Below, one piece after another: positions 42,491 through 50,876 of a DNA stretch of 64,000 nucleotides. The stretch is from NCBI RefSeq assembly GCF_002289565.1, contig NZ_NTFY01000030.1:124001-188000 (forward strand), given 5' to 3'. Below the pieces are notes generated by a model that searched no databases, was not told where the DNA came from, and worked only from the letters and a program-made list of their open reading frames with translations. This DNA is from Rhodopirellula sp. SM50 (GTDB taxonomy: Bacteria; Planctomycetota; Planctomycetia; Pirellulales; Pirellulaceae). The position numbers and the translations under genes are program-made. The stretch's first letter is position 1. Every line of letters begins with the position of its first letter.

Positions 42491-43774
42491 GTGACATCCA
42501 TCCAATCGATGCGTTCCCCTGACCGCCGGCTGGCCATTCTCTCCGCGCCCGGCTCGCGCGGCGATGTCAATCCGATGCTCGCGATCGGGATGGAACTCAA
42601 ACGCCGTGGCTACGACGTCGCGATCTCGTTGGCCGAACCCTACGCCCCACTCGCCGAAGCTGCCGGCTTGGAACCCCATGCGTTGGTCGATCGCCAAACG
42701 TTCGACACCATGCTGGCCGATCCGGCGATGTGGACGCTGCTGCGTGGCATGCGGCGAGTGATCGGTGGCATTGCGGCGAAATACTTGCAGCCGCAGTTCG
42801 ATCTGATCCGATCGCTGCACCGCCCCGGACGAACGGTCTTGGTTTCGCATCCGCTGGATTTTGCCGCGCGGATCTTTCGTGATCTCGATCCGACGACGCC
42901 ACTGGTCGACGTGCACTTGGCGCCCGTCATGTTGCGAACGCCCGAGCAGCCTGCGCGGCTGACGTCTTGGCGATTCGAACCGACACGCCATCGCCGCACG
43001 TTTGGACTGGCGTATTGGTTGGGCGACAAGATCATCCTGGACCCGCTGCTTGCCGGGCCGATCAACCGAATTCGACGAGAACACGGACTTTCTCCCGTCC
43101 GTCGGATCATGCATCGGTGGTGGCTTTCACCCGACCGGGTGTTGGCGTGTTATCCGGATTGGTTCGCGCCGTCGACGATCAACGCGATCCCGCAGTTGCG
43201 CCACGTCGGTTTCCCACTGTTTGATGGTCCACCGTTGGAGCGGGCCGACGAGCCTCTGGATCTGCCGACGGACCGACCGATCGTGTTCACCGGCGGTTCG
43301 GCCAACTGGCACACGCGTGAATTCTTTCGCAGCGCGACAGAAGTGTGCGTGAAACTCGATCGCCCTGGTCTGCTGTTGGGTGGTAATCAGAATTGTTTTC
43401 CGAAAACTTTGCCCAGTCACGTTCGTACGCACGGTTACGTGCCGCTGGGCAAGTTGTTGCCGCACTGCAGTGCCATCGTGCACCATGGGGGCATCGGCAC
43501 GACGTCCCAAGCGTTGCGCGCCGGTGTGCCGCAGATCATTCGCCCGCTGGCGTTTGACCAGTTCGACAACGCCGACCGGGTCGAAGCACTCGGCTGCGGC
43601 ATTTGCTTGCAACGTGATCGTGACCTTGCCGGCAGGTTGGCATTTGTTTTAAACGATGTCGCTATGGCGGAATCGTCGCGACGGATTCGAGATCGGATTG
43701 GTGGTTCGTCCGCCCCACAGCTTGCGGCGGACGAAGTCGATGCTGCCCTGACCGGCACAACCGCGCAGCTTTGA
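42491..43774 (+). CDS. GT1-family glycosyltransferase
   Basis: About 427 residues from GTG 42491; ATG 42509 (MRSPDRRLAIL) is equally possible. It is a GT-B fold enzyme of the UGT/MGT type, which moves sugar from a nucleotide donor to a small acceptor. The N-terminal acceptor domain starts LAILSAPGSRGDVNPMLAIG. The C-terminal donor signature is VHHGGIGTTSQALRAGVPQ followed by PLAFDQFDNADRV. No signal peptide or membrane helix is seen, so it is cytoplasmic. The acceptor is unknown; glycolipids, sterols and macrolides are substrates of relatives. It may be co-transcribed with the preceding regulator. Confidence 0.88.
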   Translation: MTSIQSMRSPDRRLAILSAPGSRGDVNPMLAIGMELKRRGYDVAISLAEPYAPLAEAAGLEPHALVDRQTFDTMLADPAMWTLLRGMRRVIGGIAAKYLQPQFDLIRSLHRPGRTVLVSHPLDFAARIFRDLDPTTPLVDVHLAPVMLRTPEQPARLTSWRFEPTRHRRTFGLAYWLGDKIILDPLLAGPINRIRREHGLSPVRRIMHRWWLSPDRVLACYPDWFAPSTINAIPQLRHVGFPLFDGPPLERADEPLDLPTDRPIVFTGGSANWHTREFFRSATEVCVKLDRPGLLLGGNQNCFPKTLPSHVRTHGYVPLGKLLPHCSAIVHHGGIGTTSQALRAGVPQIIRPLAFDQFDNADRVEALGCGICLQRDRDLAGRLAFVLNDVAMAESSRRIRDRIGGSSAPQLAADEVDAALTGTTAQL

Positions 43775-43951
43775 CACCCGCTGCGGGACTTTGCGGACTG
43801 TGACGAAGATGCGACAGGAAATCGTGGTCCGGTTGTTCCAGTTCTGCCGTGCGGATGGTCGATAGGACAAAAACCAATTCGACCCGATGACGGGTTCGTC
43901 CGGATAATGTCGGCATCGCCGGCTGATCGCCACCCTACGCGGCAAACATTG

Positions 43952-46045
43952 ATGACCAGATCCAACGTGCGTTCCACGAACACCAAGCGTCGACTATTGC
44001 GAAACCTCGTGACCGCGTTGACGATTGCGACGACACTTCCGGCCAGCGTCGGCTGTCACGTCTGGGATCGTATCGGTCCCGGGCCACACGATACCACCAC
44101 CTCGTACCATCGCGGCGTGGGGCTGTCGATCGAATATCCCGAAGTCGCCGAATGCGAGACGGCGGTGACGATCGCGGCCGAAGCGGCCACTGCCCCCCAT
44201 TCGTTGGAAGACCCGTCGAAACTTCCCACGATCGAACTCTCGCTGGACGAAGCCGTGGCGATGGCGATGCGGGACAGCCCCGTGATCCGATCGCTTCCCA
44301 TCGGCGCCACGTTCTCGACCCAAAGCGCGACCACGGTCTTCGACCCGGCCCAAATGGCTTCCTCGACCCAGGGCGTCGAAGCGGCGTTGGCGGAATATGA
44401 TGCCCAATACAGCAACACCCTAAACTGGTCGGGAACCGACGCGCCGCGGAACGTCCTGATCAATCCTTTCACGCAAAACTTCCAACGTCAGGTCGACGAA
44501 GGCACTTCGGCGGCCTACTCCAGTTCGCTCAGCAAAAAGTCGGCCTTCGGATCTCAATTCACGATCCGTCACGTCGTCAACTACACCCGCAACAACAACC
44601 CGAACCGAAACTTCTCCAGCGATTTCGTCGGCTGGGTCGAAGCGGAGTGGCGTCAGCCGATCCTGCGCGGATCGGGTCTGCAATACAACCGCATCGTCGG
44701 ATCCAGTCAAACACCTGGCGTCTACAACGGCGTCTTGATCGCGCGAACCAACGAGGACGTCGCGCTGGCGGATTTCGAAGATTCCGTGACTAAATTGGTC
44801 GCCGATGTCGAGCAAGCGTATTGGGATTTGACGACCGCTTATCGCCTGCTTGAAGCCAATATCAAAGGCCGCGAATCGGCGCTTCGTACCTATCAGTACC
44901 AAAAGGTGCGGCTGGATGTCGGTGCAGGACGCCAGGACGAAGAAGCACAAGCGCAGTCGCAGTACTACCAATTCGAAGCAAACGTTCAATCGCAACTCGG
45001 TGGCTCCACCGGCCTCTACGCGACCGAACAAAAACTTCGCTACTTGCTGGGGATGCCGGCCTCGGATGGAAAACTCATCAAGCCGACGACCGACCCGCTG
45101 GATTCCAAAGTCGTCTTCGATTGGAACTCCGCCCTCTCGCAAGCACTCGATCGCCGCGTTGAAATCCGCAGACAACGTTTCCTCGTCAAACGGCGTGAGT
45201 TTGAACTCTACGCCTCGCGTTTGAATAAACGCCCCCAACTCGATTTCGTCGGATTGTACCGCTATCGAGGCCTGGGTGATAACCTGCTCGGCGACATCGA
45301 CGATGGACGCTTCGATGGACTCAGTTCCTCCATCCTCAATGGCGAATTTCAAGAATGGCAGGCCGGCGTTGAATTCACGCTTCCGGTCGGCCTGCGTCAA
45401 GCCGGTGTCGCCATCGCCAACGCAAAGTTGCAGTTGCAACGAGAGCGAGCGGTCTTGGCCGAGGTGGAACTGAGGGTCAGCCATGACTTGGCCGAAGCCG
45501 CACGGAACATCGACGTGACCTATCAATTGGTTGAAACCAACTACAACCGCTACCAAGCGGATCTGCGACAGGTCGAGGTCCTGGTGCGTCGCTACTTGGA
45601 TGGCACCGATAACATCAACTTCCTGCTGCAAGCCCAGCGTTCGGTGGTTCAAAGCGAAGTGGCGTTCTATCAGGCGCTTGCCAACTACAACCTGGCCATC
45701 CGCGACCTGCACTGGGAAAAGGGATCCCTACTGGCGTACAACCAGATCCAGCTGGCCGAAGACGCGTGGGAAGCCGGTGCCACCCGTGATGCATACGAAA
45801 AAGGCTTGTTCTTGACGCCGCGTCAAGATCCGAGCGAAGTCACGATGACGCCGCCGGTGACACGTCGATCGTTCGATCCGTCGCAAGTCCAGGCGACCGG
45901 AGTCGGATTCTCGATCCAAGACGGGACGATCGTCACCGAGCAGGCCCTGCTGCCCAGTGAAGCCCCCGTTCCCGCAGCGGCAGACGTTTCACCAATGATC
46001 GATGAAGACGCCCCGCCGACGGATGGTTTGCAGCTGAGCGAATAG
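43952..46045 (+). CDS. TolC-family outer membrane efflux protein
   Basis: About 697 residues from ATG 43952 (MTRSNVRSTNTKRR). The N-terminal hydrophobic stretch ends ASVGCHVWD, a possible lipoprotein Cys. Two outer-membrane-efflux repeats follow: helical SVTKLVADVEQAYWDLTTAYRLLEANIKGRE in the first half and AEVELRVSHDLAEAARNIDVTYQLVE in the second. The region between 190 and 270 has alternating strands (QFTIRHVVNYTRNNNPNRNF). It should form a trimeric channel with an inner-membrane pump, but no RND, ABC or membrane-fusion gene adjoins it. An acidic Pro-rich C-terminal tail of about 80 residues extends beyond the usual family length. Confidence 0.88.
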   Translation: MTRSNVRSTNTKRRLLRNLVTALTIATTLPASVGCHVWDRIGPGPHDTTTSYHRGVGLSIEYPEVAECETAVTIAAEAATAPHSLEDPSKLPTIELSLDEAVAMAMRDSPVIRSLPIGATFSTQSATTVFDPAQMASSTQGVEAALAEYDAQYSNTLNWSGTDAPRNVLINPFTQNFQRQVDEGTSAAYSSSLSKKSAFGSQFTIRHVVNYTRNNNPNRNFSSDFVGWVEAEWRQPILRGSGLQYNRIVGSSQTPGVYNGVLIARTNEDVALADFEDSVTKLVADVEQAYWDLTTAYRLLEANIKGRESALRTYQYQKVRLDVGAGRQDEEAQAQSQYYQFEANVQSQLGGSTGLYATEQKLRYLLGMPASDGKLIKPTTDPLDSKVVFDWNSALSQALDRRVEIRRQRFLVKRREFELYASRLNKRPQLDFVGLYRYRGLGDNLLGDIDDGRFDGLSSSILNGEFQEWQAGVEFTLPVGLRQAGVAIANAKLQLQRERAVLAEVELRVSHDLAEAARNIDVTYQLVETNYNRYQADLRQVEVLVRRYLDGTDNINFLLQAQRSVVQSEVAFYQALANYNLAIRDLHWEKGSLLAYNQIQLAEDAWEAGATRDAYEKGLFLTPRQDPSEVTMTPPVTRRSFDPSQVQATGVGFSIQDGTIVTEQALLPSEAPVPAAADVSPMIDEDAPPTDGLQLSE

Positions 46046-46160
46046 ACGCGTCCGCCGGCCGGGAACGTCGACTCGTTTACTGCAGGATTTGGTAACCAAT
46101 TTAGAATCTCTCCCTCTGGGAGAGACGGCGTTTGCGCAGCAAGCAAACGCCAGAGAGGGC

Positions 46161-46391
46161 CCACCTCGCACTGATTCCCAGGCTCCCGCCTGGAACACAA
46201 TGTCTCGGAGGCTCCCGCCTCGCGCATTCGCCGGCAGAGCCGGCGACGGCGGCAAGCAGGATGCTTACCCCACCTCGTACTTGTTCCCAGGCTCCCGCCT
46301 GGGAACACAATGTCTCGGAGGCTCCCGCCTCGCGCGCCCGCCGGCAGAGCCGTCAACGGTGGCAAGCAGGATGCTTACCCCACCTCGCACT
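46161..46391. repeat. Inverted tandem copies of the multi-hairpin repeat
   Basis: Two units of 109 and 110 bp (46161-46269, 46270-46379) and the start of a third are the reverse orientation of the 36578-37055 family; they end GCAAGCAGGATGCTTACCCC. The terminal hairpin is GTTCCCAGGC/GCCTGGGAAC (46283-46306) instead of GTTACGAGGC/GCCTCGTAAC. Just before, 46106-46160 holds a CTCCCTCTGGGAG palindrome and a GGCGTTTG/CAAACGCC hairpin. The 46046-46479 gap has no gene. Confidence 0.88.
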
Positions 46392-46479
46392 TGGACCCAG
46401 GAAAAACCTTGCCTTTTAAGACACCCTGTCTTATTCTGGTGTGATTGGCAAACCATCACACCATGAAACGGGGATTCCG

Positions 46480-47277
46480 ATGCGTCCATGCATAACGGCG
46501 GTGGCTTTTTGCGTTTCGTTTTTCGTCTCGACCTGCGGTGTTGCCCAAGAGGCTGACAATGCGGCGGCGTTCGCATCGCTGGCTGACCGGATCGCCAACG
46601 AGTATGCGATCTCAGCCGATGGTCGAGCATTGAGCCTTCGCCAAGACGCCGTGCTGACCTGGACCAATCCGCTGGTCGGCGAAATCTATGGCGGCGTCTA
46701 CGTCTGGACCGACCGGGGACGCCCGTTGGTGATCGCTTCGTTTTACAAGTGGTACCGACCGCACACGCACAGCAGCCATGAGTTTCAGTCGCTAACGACG
46801 GGAACCATCGTGGCCACACGCAGCGGACAGAAGAACTGGCGAACCTCCTCGCCCGGCGTCACCTGGAAGCTTGTTCCCGATGCACCGCCGCCGGGCCGCA
46901 CGGCGGCGCAACGCTTGGTTCAAATGCGCGGACTGGCAAAGCGATTCGAATTGGAGATGACCGAGAAAGACGACAGCAAGACGCGACTGCGTTTGTTGTC
47001 GCAGCCCCTGCTGCGCTACGACAGCGCCGCCGCAGGCGTGACCGACGGCGGGTTGTTCGCCTTCGCCAAAGCCACCGACCCGGAAGCGTTGTTGCTGATC
47101 GAAGCACAGACTCAGTCGGGTGAAACTCGATGGCATTACGCGATCGCCCGGTCCAACTTTCTGGCCATGCGTGCACGATACAATCAATCAGAAATCTGGG
47201 ACGCTCCGCAGTTGAGTTCGACCGAAAGCTATTCCGCCACCGGTCCGTACACAAAGTTTCAGTTCGACGGGGAATGA
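46480..47277 (+). CDS. Exported hypothetical protein
   Basis: About 265 residues from ATG 46480 (MRPCITAVAFCVSFFVSTCGVAQE, a signal peptide). An in-frame ATG at 46441 adds 13 residues without changing the picture. The mature part is a single soluble domain with YGGVYVWTDRGRPLVIASFYKWYRP and a second half that looks like a beta-sandwich (GLFAFAKATDPEALLLIEAQ). This style is common among Planctomycete-only exported proteins. I recognise no named family or active site. It converges on the 1127-residue exported protein gene, with only 25 bases between stops. Confidence 0.7.
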   Translation: MRPCITAVAFCVSFFVSTCGVAQEADNAAAFASLADRIANEYAISADGRALSLRQDAVLTWTNPLVGEIYGGVYVWTDRGRPLVIASFYKWYRPHTHSSHEFQSLTTGTIVATRSGQKNWRTSSPGVTWKLVPDAPPPGRTAAQRLVQMRGLAKRFELEMTEKDDSKTRLRLLSQPLLRYDSAAAGVTDGGLFAFAKATDPEALLLIEAQTQSGETRWHYAIARSNFLAMRARYNQSEIWDAPQLSSTESYSATGPYTKFQFDGE

Positions 47278-47302
47278 TCGCGGGACACAATATTCCCGAA
47301 CG

Positions 47303-50300
47303 TCATTGCGACGCAATCTTCACTTGGTCCGTCATGTCTTGATCATCAAAAATCGTCAAATCGACCTTTGCGTGCAGCGTGTTTTGATCGAGATCGAATC
47401 GCAGGTCCATCTCGCGGAGCCAATCCAAAAACGGGAACTTCCAAGTCTCAGGCGTTTGATTCAATTCATAAAGGCTTGAATCATTCCAGGCGGTGCCGAC
47501 GTAATCGGGCATCCCGGCAACTTGTTTCATTTGATAGGCTCCGCCCAGCGGGCAAGTGACCTTTGCGTTCAACAGATTCTCAATGACCGACTGAGATTCC
47601 TGCGGTGGCAGATTCAGCCAATGAGTAAGATCCGCCAGAAACCGCGAGTTCTGATACGAGACGCGTCGCGACGCGAGATACGTGTACGCTTGAATGTAGG
47701 GTTCGATCTCCGCCCCGGAAAGCGATCGCATCCGCATGCGGACTTTCGGCGGATCGACAATGTTTTCCTGTGAAATCTCGTTGAACACTTCGTCACGCAG
47801 CCCCGATTGCATTGCGACGGTCGTCAAATTATCGCGACTCTCAATCATCTTCAGGTATTTCGTCGCCGAAGCACCTCCGGGCGGCAGATTGGCAATGCCC
47901 CAGGCAAAGTAATAGAGCAATTGCCCAGAAGGTGGCGCCCCGAATGGCAGTGCCGCGGTCGACCAGGGCAAGGGTGACTGGGGCGGCGGTGAGCGGCGGG
48001 TGGGGGTGTCGGGCAACGGTTTGCCGTTGAGCAACACCGAGCTGAGCATCCGCAGAATCTCGGTGCTCGGCGGCGAGATCACACCAAACGATCGAAGCTT
48101 GGCAAACGTCGTGCCGTCTTCTTGGTCGAGTAGCTTGACTTGGCCATGACTGATTTCGAACGAAACATCATCGTCGCGCAGCCCGATGTAGAGCAGATGG
48201 GGTGAGCTGCCGCGTCGCATCCTTACCGCCGTATCGACACTCAACAGGTCACGGTCACTGGCTGCAAAACGACGACGCCCGGGATCGGCCAGATGGCGTT
48301 CCAGCAGGGCGTATTTTTGCCGCGCATACGGAGTGATGACGATTTCGATGCCGATGCGCCGCAACCCCGCCGCGTCCATCTCTTTTTGGGTGAAGACAAC
48401 TGTCACCGGATCGACGCGCCGCCATTGCTGGTTGTAGTCCCGCAGAAAGCCTCGGTAGGCGATCACTTCACTGCGCGTCGCTTTGTCGATGGGAACGTCT
48501 GGAATGGGGAGAAACGCACCTGGGATGCCGCGAAGGGAGTCTTGAAAACGATCGTCGACAAGGATCGGCCGGCTGCCATCGGCGCGAACAGCGAAACCTC
48601 TCGGCAGCAGTTTCGCGTCGATGAACCCGCCGATCGAGGCTTCCTCGATGCCTTCTGATGCTGACAACCACTTTGCCAATTGAAACTGTTGAAGCTCTCG
48701 CGCCGCACGCGACCGGCGTGTCAGTTCAATTCGGTAGTGCGGACTGACCAGGTTTTGGAAAAACGGGTCGGAGAGGTAGAGAAATGCAAATTGATGTCCT
48801 GCGGAATCCGCTTTGCGTCGGGCATAGCGAAACTCTCGCAGTGTTCCTAACGACCGATCGCCGCGTCCGGCTTGGAAGAAGCGATTCAAAAGGGTTTGCG
48901 AGTTCGTCACCAAATGATAATTCCCGTCGATCGCATAGAAGGAACGCACCCGGTTATCGTCGGTCGAAAGCAGGGAAACGCGATGATTGGAGACACTCAG
49001 CAGACGTTCGGAAACATCGCGAAACGTGCTGAGCATCTTGCGTCGCTGCAGCTTGATTGCATCGGCGAGCTTAAAACTATCCGCAGCTTCAAAGACAACA
49101 CCCACTGCCGCTCCTTCACTGAAAAGTGGATCGCAACCGACCAAGGCCATGTCGGAAATCAGCTGATCAAAGGGGCCTGATGCGGTTTGCTCGGGAGACA
49201 GCGCGAGTTGAAATTCCACCGTGTCTCGGGTCTGTCGAACCAGCGCGCCCGAATCGACGACGTCGCTGAGGTTGCCTCCCCATCCGGTCAGAAACTGCCG
49301 CAGGTTCTTGTAATTGGCCAAGCTTCCCGTCCGCAGATAGAAGCATTCTTCGGGCACGTGCATCGCCATCGGTTCGATCGCAATGTCGCGGAACGAGGGA
49401 ATGACCACGCTTGCCATCCGGGGCTTGGGCGGCACGGGCTGGTCGGCCGTTTCAGACCGCGCGGATTCATTGAGTTTGACGTCCTCTTGAATCGCCAGTT
49501 TGACAGATTCCATTCCAAAGAGCATTCCGACGGCACGTTCGAATTGTGCTTCCAACACACTGTCTTCTTGCCCGTCGTCTTTCTGCGGCACCGGCCAAGG
49601 ACTCGGCATTCCGTAGCGTCTGGCAAGCATTGCGGCCAATGACCGACGGAGCAGTTTCTGCTCGTCACCGAGCTCTTTCGGTATCTTTGAAAATGATTTC
49701 CACCAGCGACTTTTCAGCGCCGCCAACGCCGCCGGTTGGCCGACGAGTTTGATATCCAGACGCTCGAGCAATACCGAATCGCGAGTCATCAATTTCACTT
49801 CCAGAGGCTTTTCTCCGTTCACCAGGAATGCCGCCTCGATGCGATCCACTTCGAACGGCGAGCGTTTGGACGACTGCTGGTAGGCGATGTCGAATGCGAC
49901 ATACTTGGCGCGACCTTGCTTTTCGACGAGGAACAACGACTGGTCAGGAAAAAGAATCGGGCCGTGTCCTTCGGTATACACCAGTTCGATCACGACGGCT
50001 CCGGCCGGTGTCCCCTGTTTTGCCTGAACAATGACGTCCTGCAATCGAACGGCGACCGGCCCCTGATCGAACGTTTTTTCCGAATCGCCCCCTGCACCGA
50101 TACCGAGATTCGGGGGTACCGATTCTCCTGATCGCCGGATTGAATCGACCGTCGACTTAGGCTTTACGAAAGGTTCGGGAGTTGCGCGGTGATCCCTACC
50201 CAACCGATCGGCGAATTCACTTAACAGCAACTCATGAAGGTCGGCACCGGTCATCTCAAGCTGCTCGGCGAGCGCCGCCGAAGGTTGCTCGCCACGAGCC

Positions 50301-50686
50301 AGCGCCGCCAGTTGTGCGTCGCTCAGTTCACCAATCAACTCTGCCGGGCCACCCGCGGAGGATGCCCCTCGCGATCGATGAATGTTCGAATCCTTGGTTT
50401 CGTTTCCGGCGTCGAGAAGATCCATCGATTTCCGTTGATGTTTGGGCACGTCATCGTCAGGCTTGTCGCCGAGTAGCTTGTCGGCTGAACCGGCGGAGGT
50501 GTCCGACTCGGACTCGGTTGGCGTTGGTGCAACCGCATCTTGTGACGGTATGACGGCGGGCTGGGCCCGCTCAACGGCAATCAGCGGCAGCGTCGAAAGG
50601 GCCAGCAGCGTGGCCACCGACGCGACGAGTAATCCGCTGACCAGGACGTTTTGTACAACCGATTCTCGAAAAGAGAGACGTTTCAT
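47303..50686 (-). CDS. Large membrane-anchored extracytoplasmic protein, function unknown
   Basis: 1127 residues from ATG 50686 (MKRLSFRESVVQNVLVSGLL). One N-terminal hydrophobic helix (about 12-38) serves as signal or anchor. An acidic low-complexity linker follows to about 150. Residues 200-330 look like a beta domain (VRLQDVIVQAKQGTPAGAVVIEL). The central 450-800 region recalls DUF3352-type proteins (ECFYLRTGSLANYKNLRQFL, YHLVTNSQTLLNRFFQAG, FAFLYLSDPFF). The C-terminal 300 residues are unassigned. No catalytic motif is evident. It lies downstream of and on the same strand as the ECF/kinase pair, about 190 bases from the kinase stop. Confidence 0.75.
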   Translation of the reverse strand: MKRLSFRESVVQNVLVSGLLVASVATLLALSTLPLIAVERAQPAVIPSQDAVAPTPTESESDTSAGSADKLLGDKPDDDVPKHQRKSMDLLDAGNETKDSNIHRSRGASSAGGPAELIGELSDAQLAALARGEQPSAALAEQLEMTGADLHELLLSEFADRLGRDHRATPEPFVKPKSTVDSIRRSGESVPPNLGIGAGGDSEKTFDQGPVAVRLQDVIVQAKQGTPAGAVVIELVYTEGHGPILFPDQSLFLVEKQGRAKYVAFDIAYQQSSKRSPFEVDRIEAAFLVNGEKPLEVKLMTRDSVLLERLDIKLVGQPAALAALKSRWWKSFSKIPKELGDEQKLLRRSLAAMLARRYGMPSPWPVPQKDDGQEDSVLEAQFERAVGMLFGMESVKLAIQEDVKLNESARSETADQPVPPKPRMASVVIPSFRDIAIEPMAMHVPEECFYLRTGSLANYKNLRQFLTGWGGNLSDVVDSGALVRQTRDTVEFQLALSPEQTASGPFDQLISDMALVGCDPLFSEGAAVGVVFEAADSFKLADAIKLQRRKMLSTFRDVSERLLSVSNHRVSLLSTDDNRVRSFYAIDGNYHLVTNSQTLLNRFFQAGRGDRSLGTLREFRYARRKADSAGHQFAFLYLSDPFFQNLVSPHYRIELTRRSRAARELQQFQLAKWLSASEGIEEASIGGFIDAKLLPRGFAVRADGSRPILVDDRFQDSLRGIPGAFLPIPDVPIDKATRSEVIAYRGFLRDYNQQWRRVDPVTVVFTQKEMDAAGLRRIGIEIVITPYARQKYALLERHLADPGRRRFAASDRDLLSVDTAVRMRRGSSPHLLYIGLRDDDVSFEISHGQVKLLDQEDGTTFAKLRSFGVISPPSTEILRMLSSVLLNGKPLPDTPTRRSPPPQSPLPWSTAALPFGAPPSGQLLYYFAWGIANLPPGGASATKYLKMIESRDNLTTVAMQSGLRDEVFNEISQENIVDPPKVRMRMRSLSGAEIEPYIQAYTYLASRRVSYQNSRFLADLTHWLNLPPQESQSVIENLLNAKVTCPLGGAYQMKQVAGMPDYVGTAWNDSSLYELNQTPETWKFPFLDWLREMDLRFDLDQNTLHAKVDLTIFDDQDMTDQVKIASQ

Positions 50687-50876
50687 GATTTCAGAGACGG
50701 CATGGGTTTGGTGGCGCGCTTCCGATGGTTGCAAAAAACTCCTGGTTCGAATCGCACGGGGATAAGTCAAACGGGATGCGGCAACCGTTGGACACCAACG
50801 TTTATGCCCGTGCCGTTCACTACGGATTCGAAGCGTTGCAATTCATTAGACAACGCGACCGCGCAAATCGGGCGGA

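Noticed and set aside
50745-50770. Possible tRNA T-loop (GGTTCGAATC)
   Set aside because: No acceptor or anticodon stem could be built around it; the motif occurs by chance.
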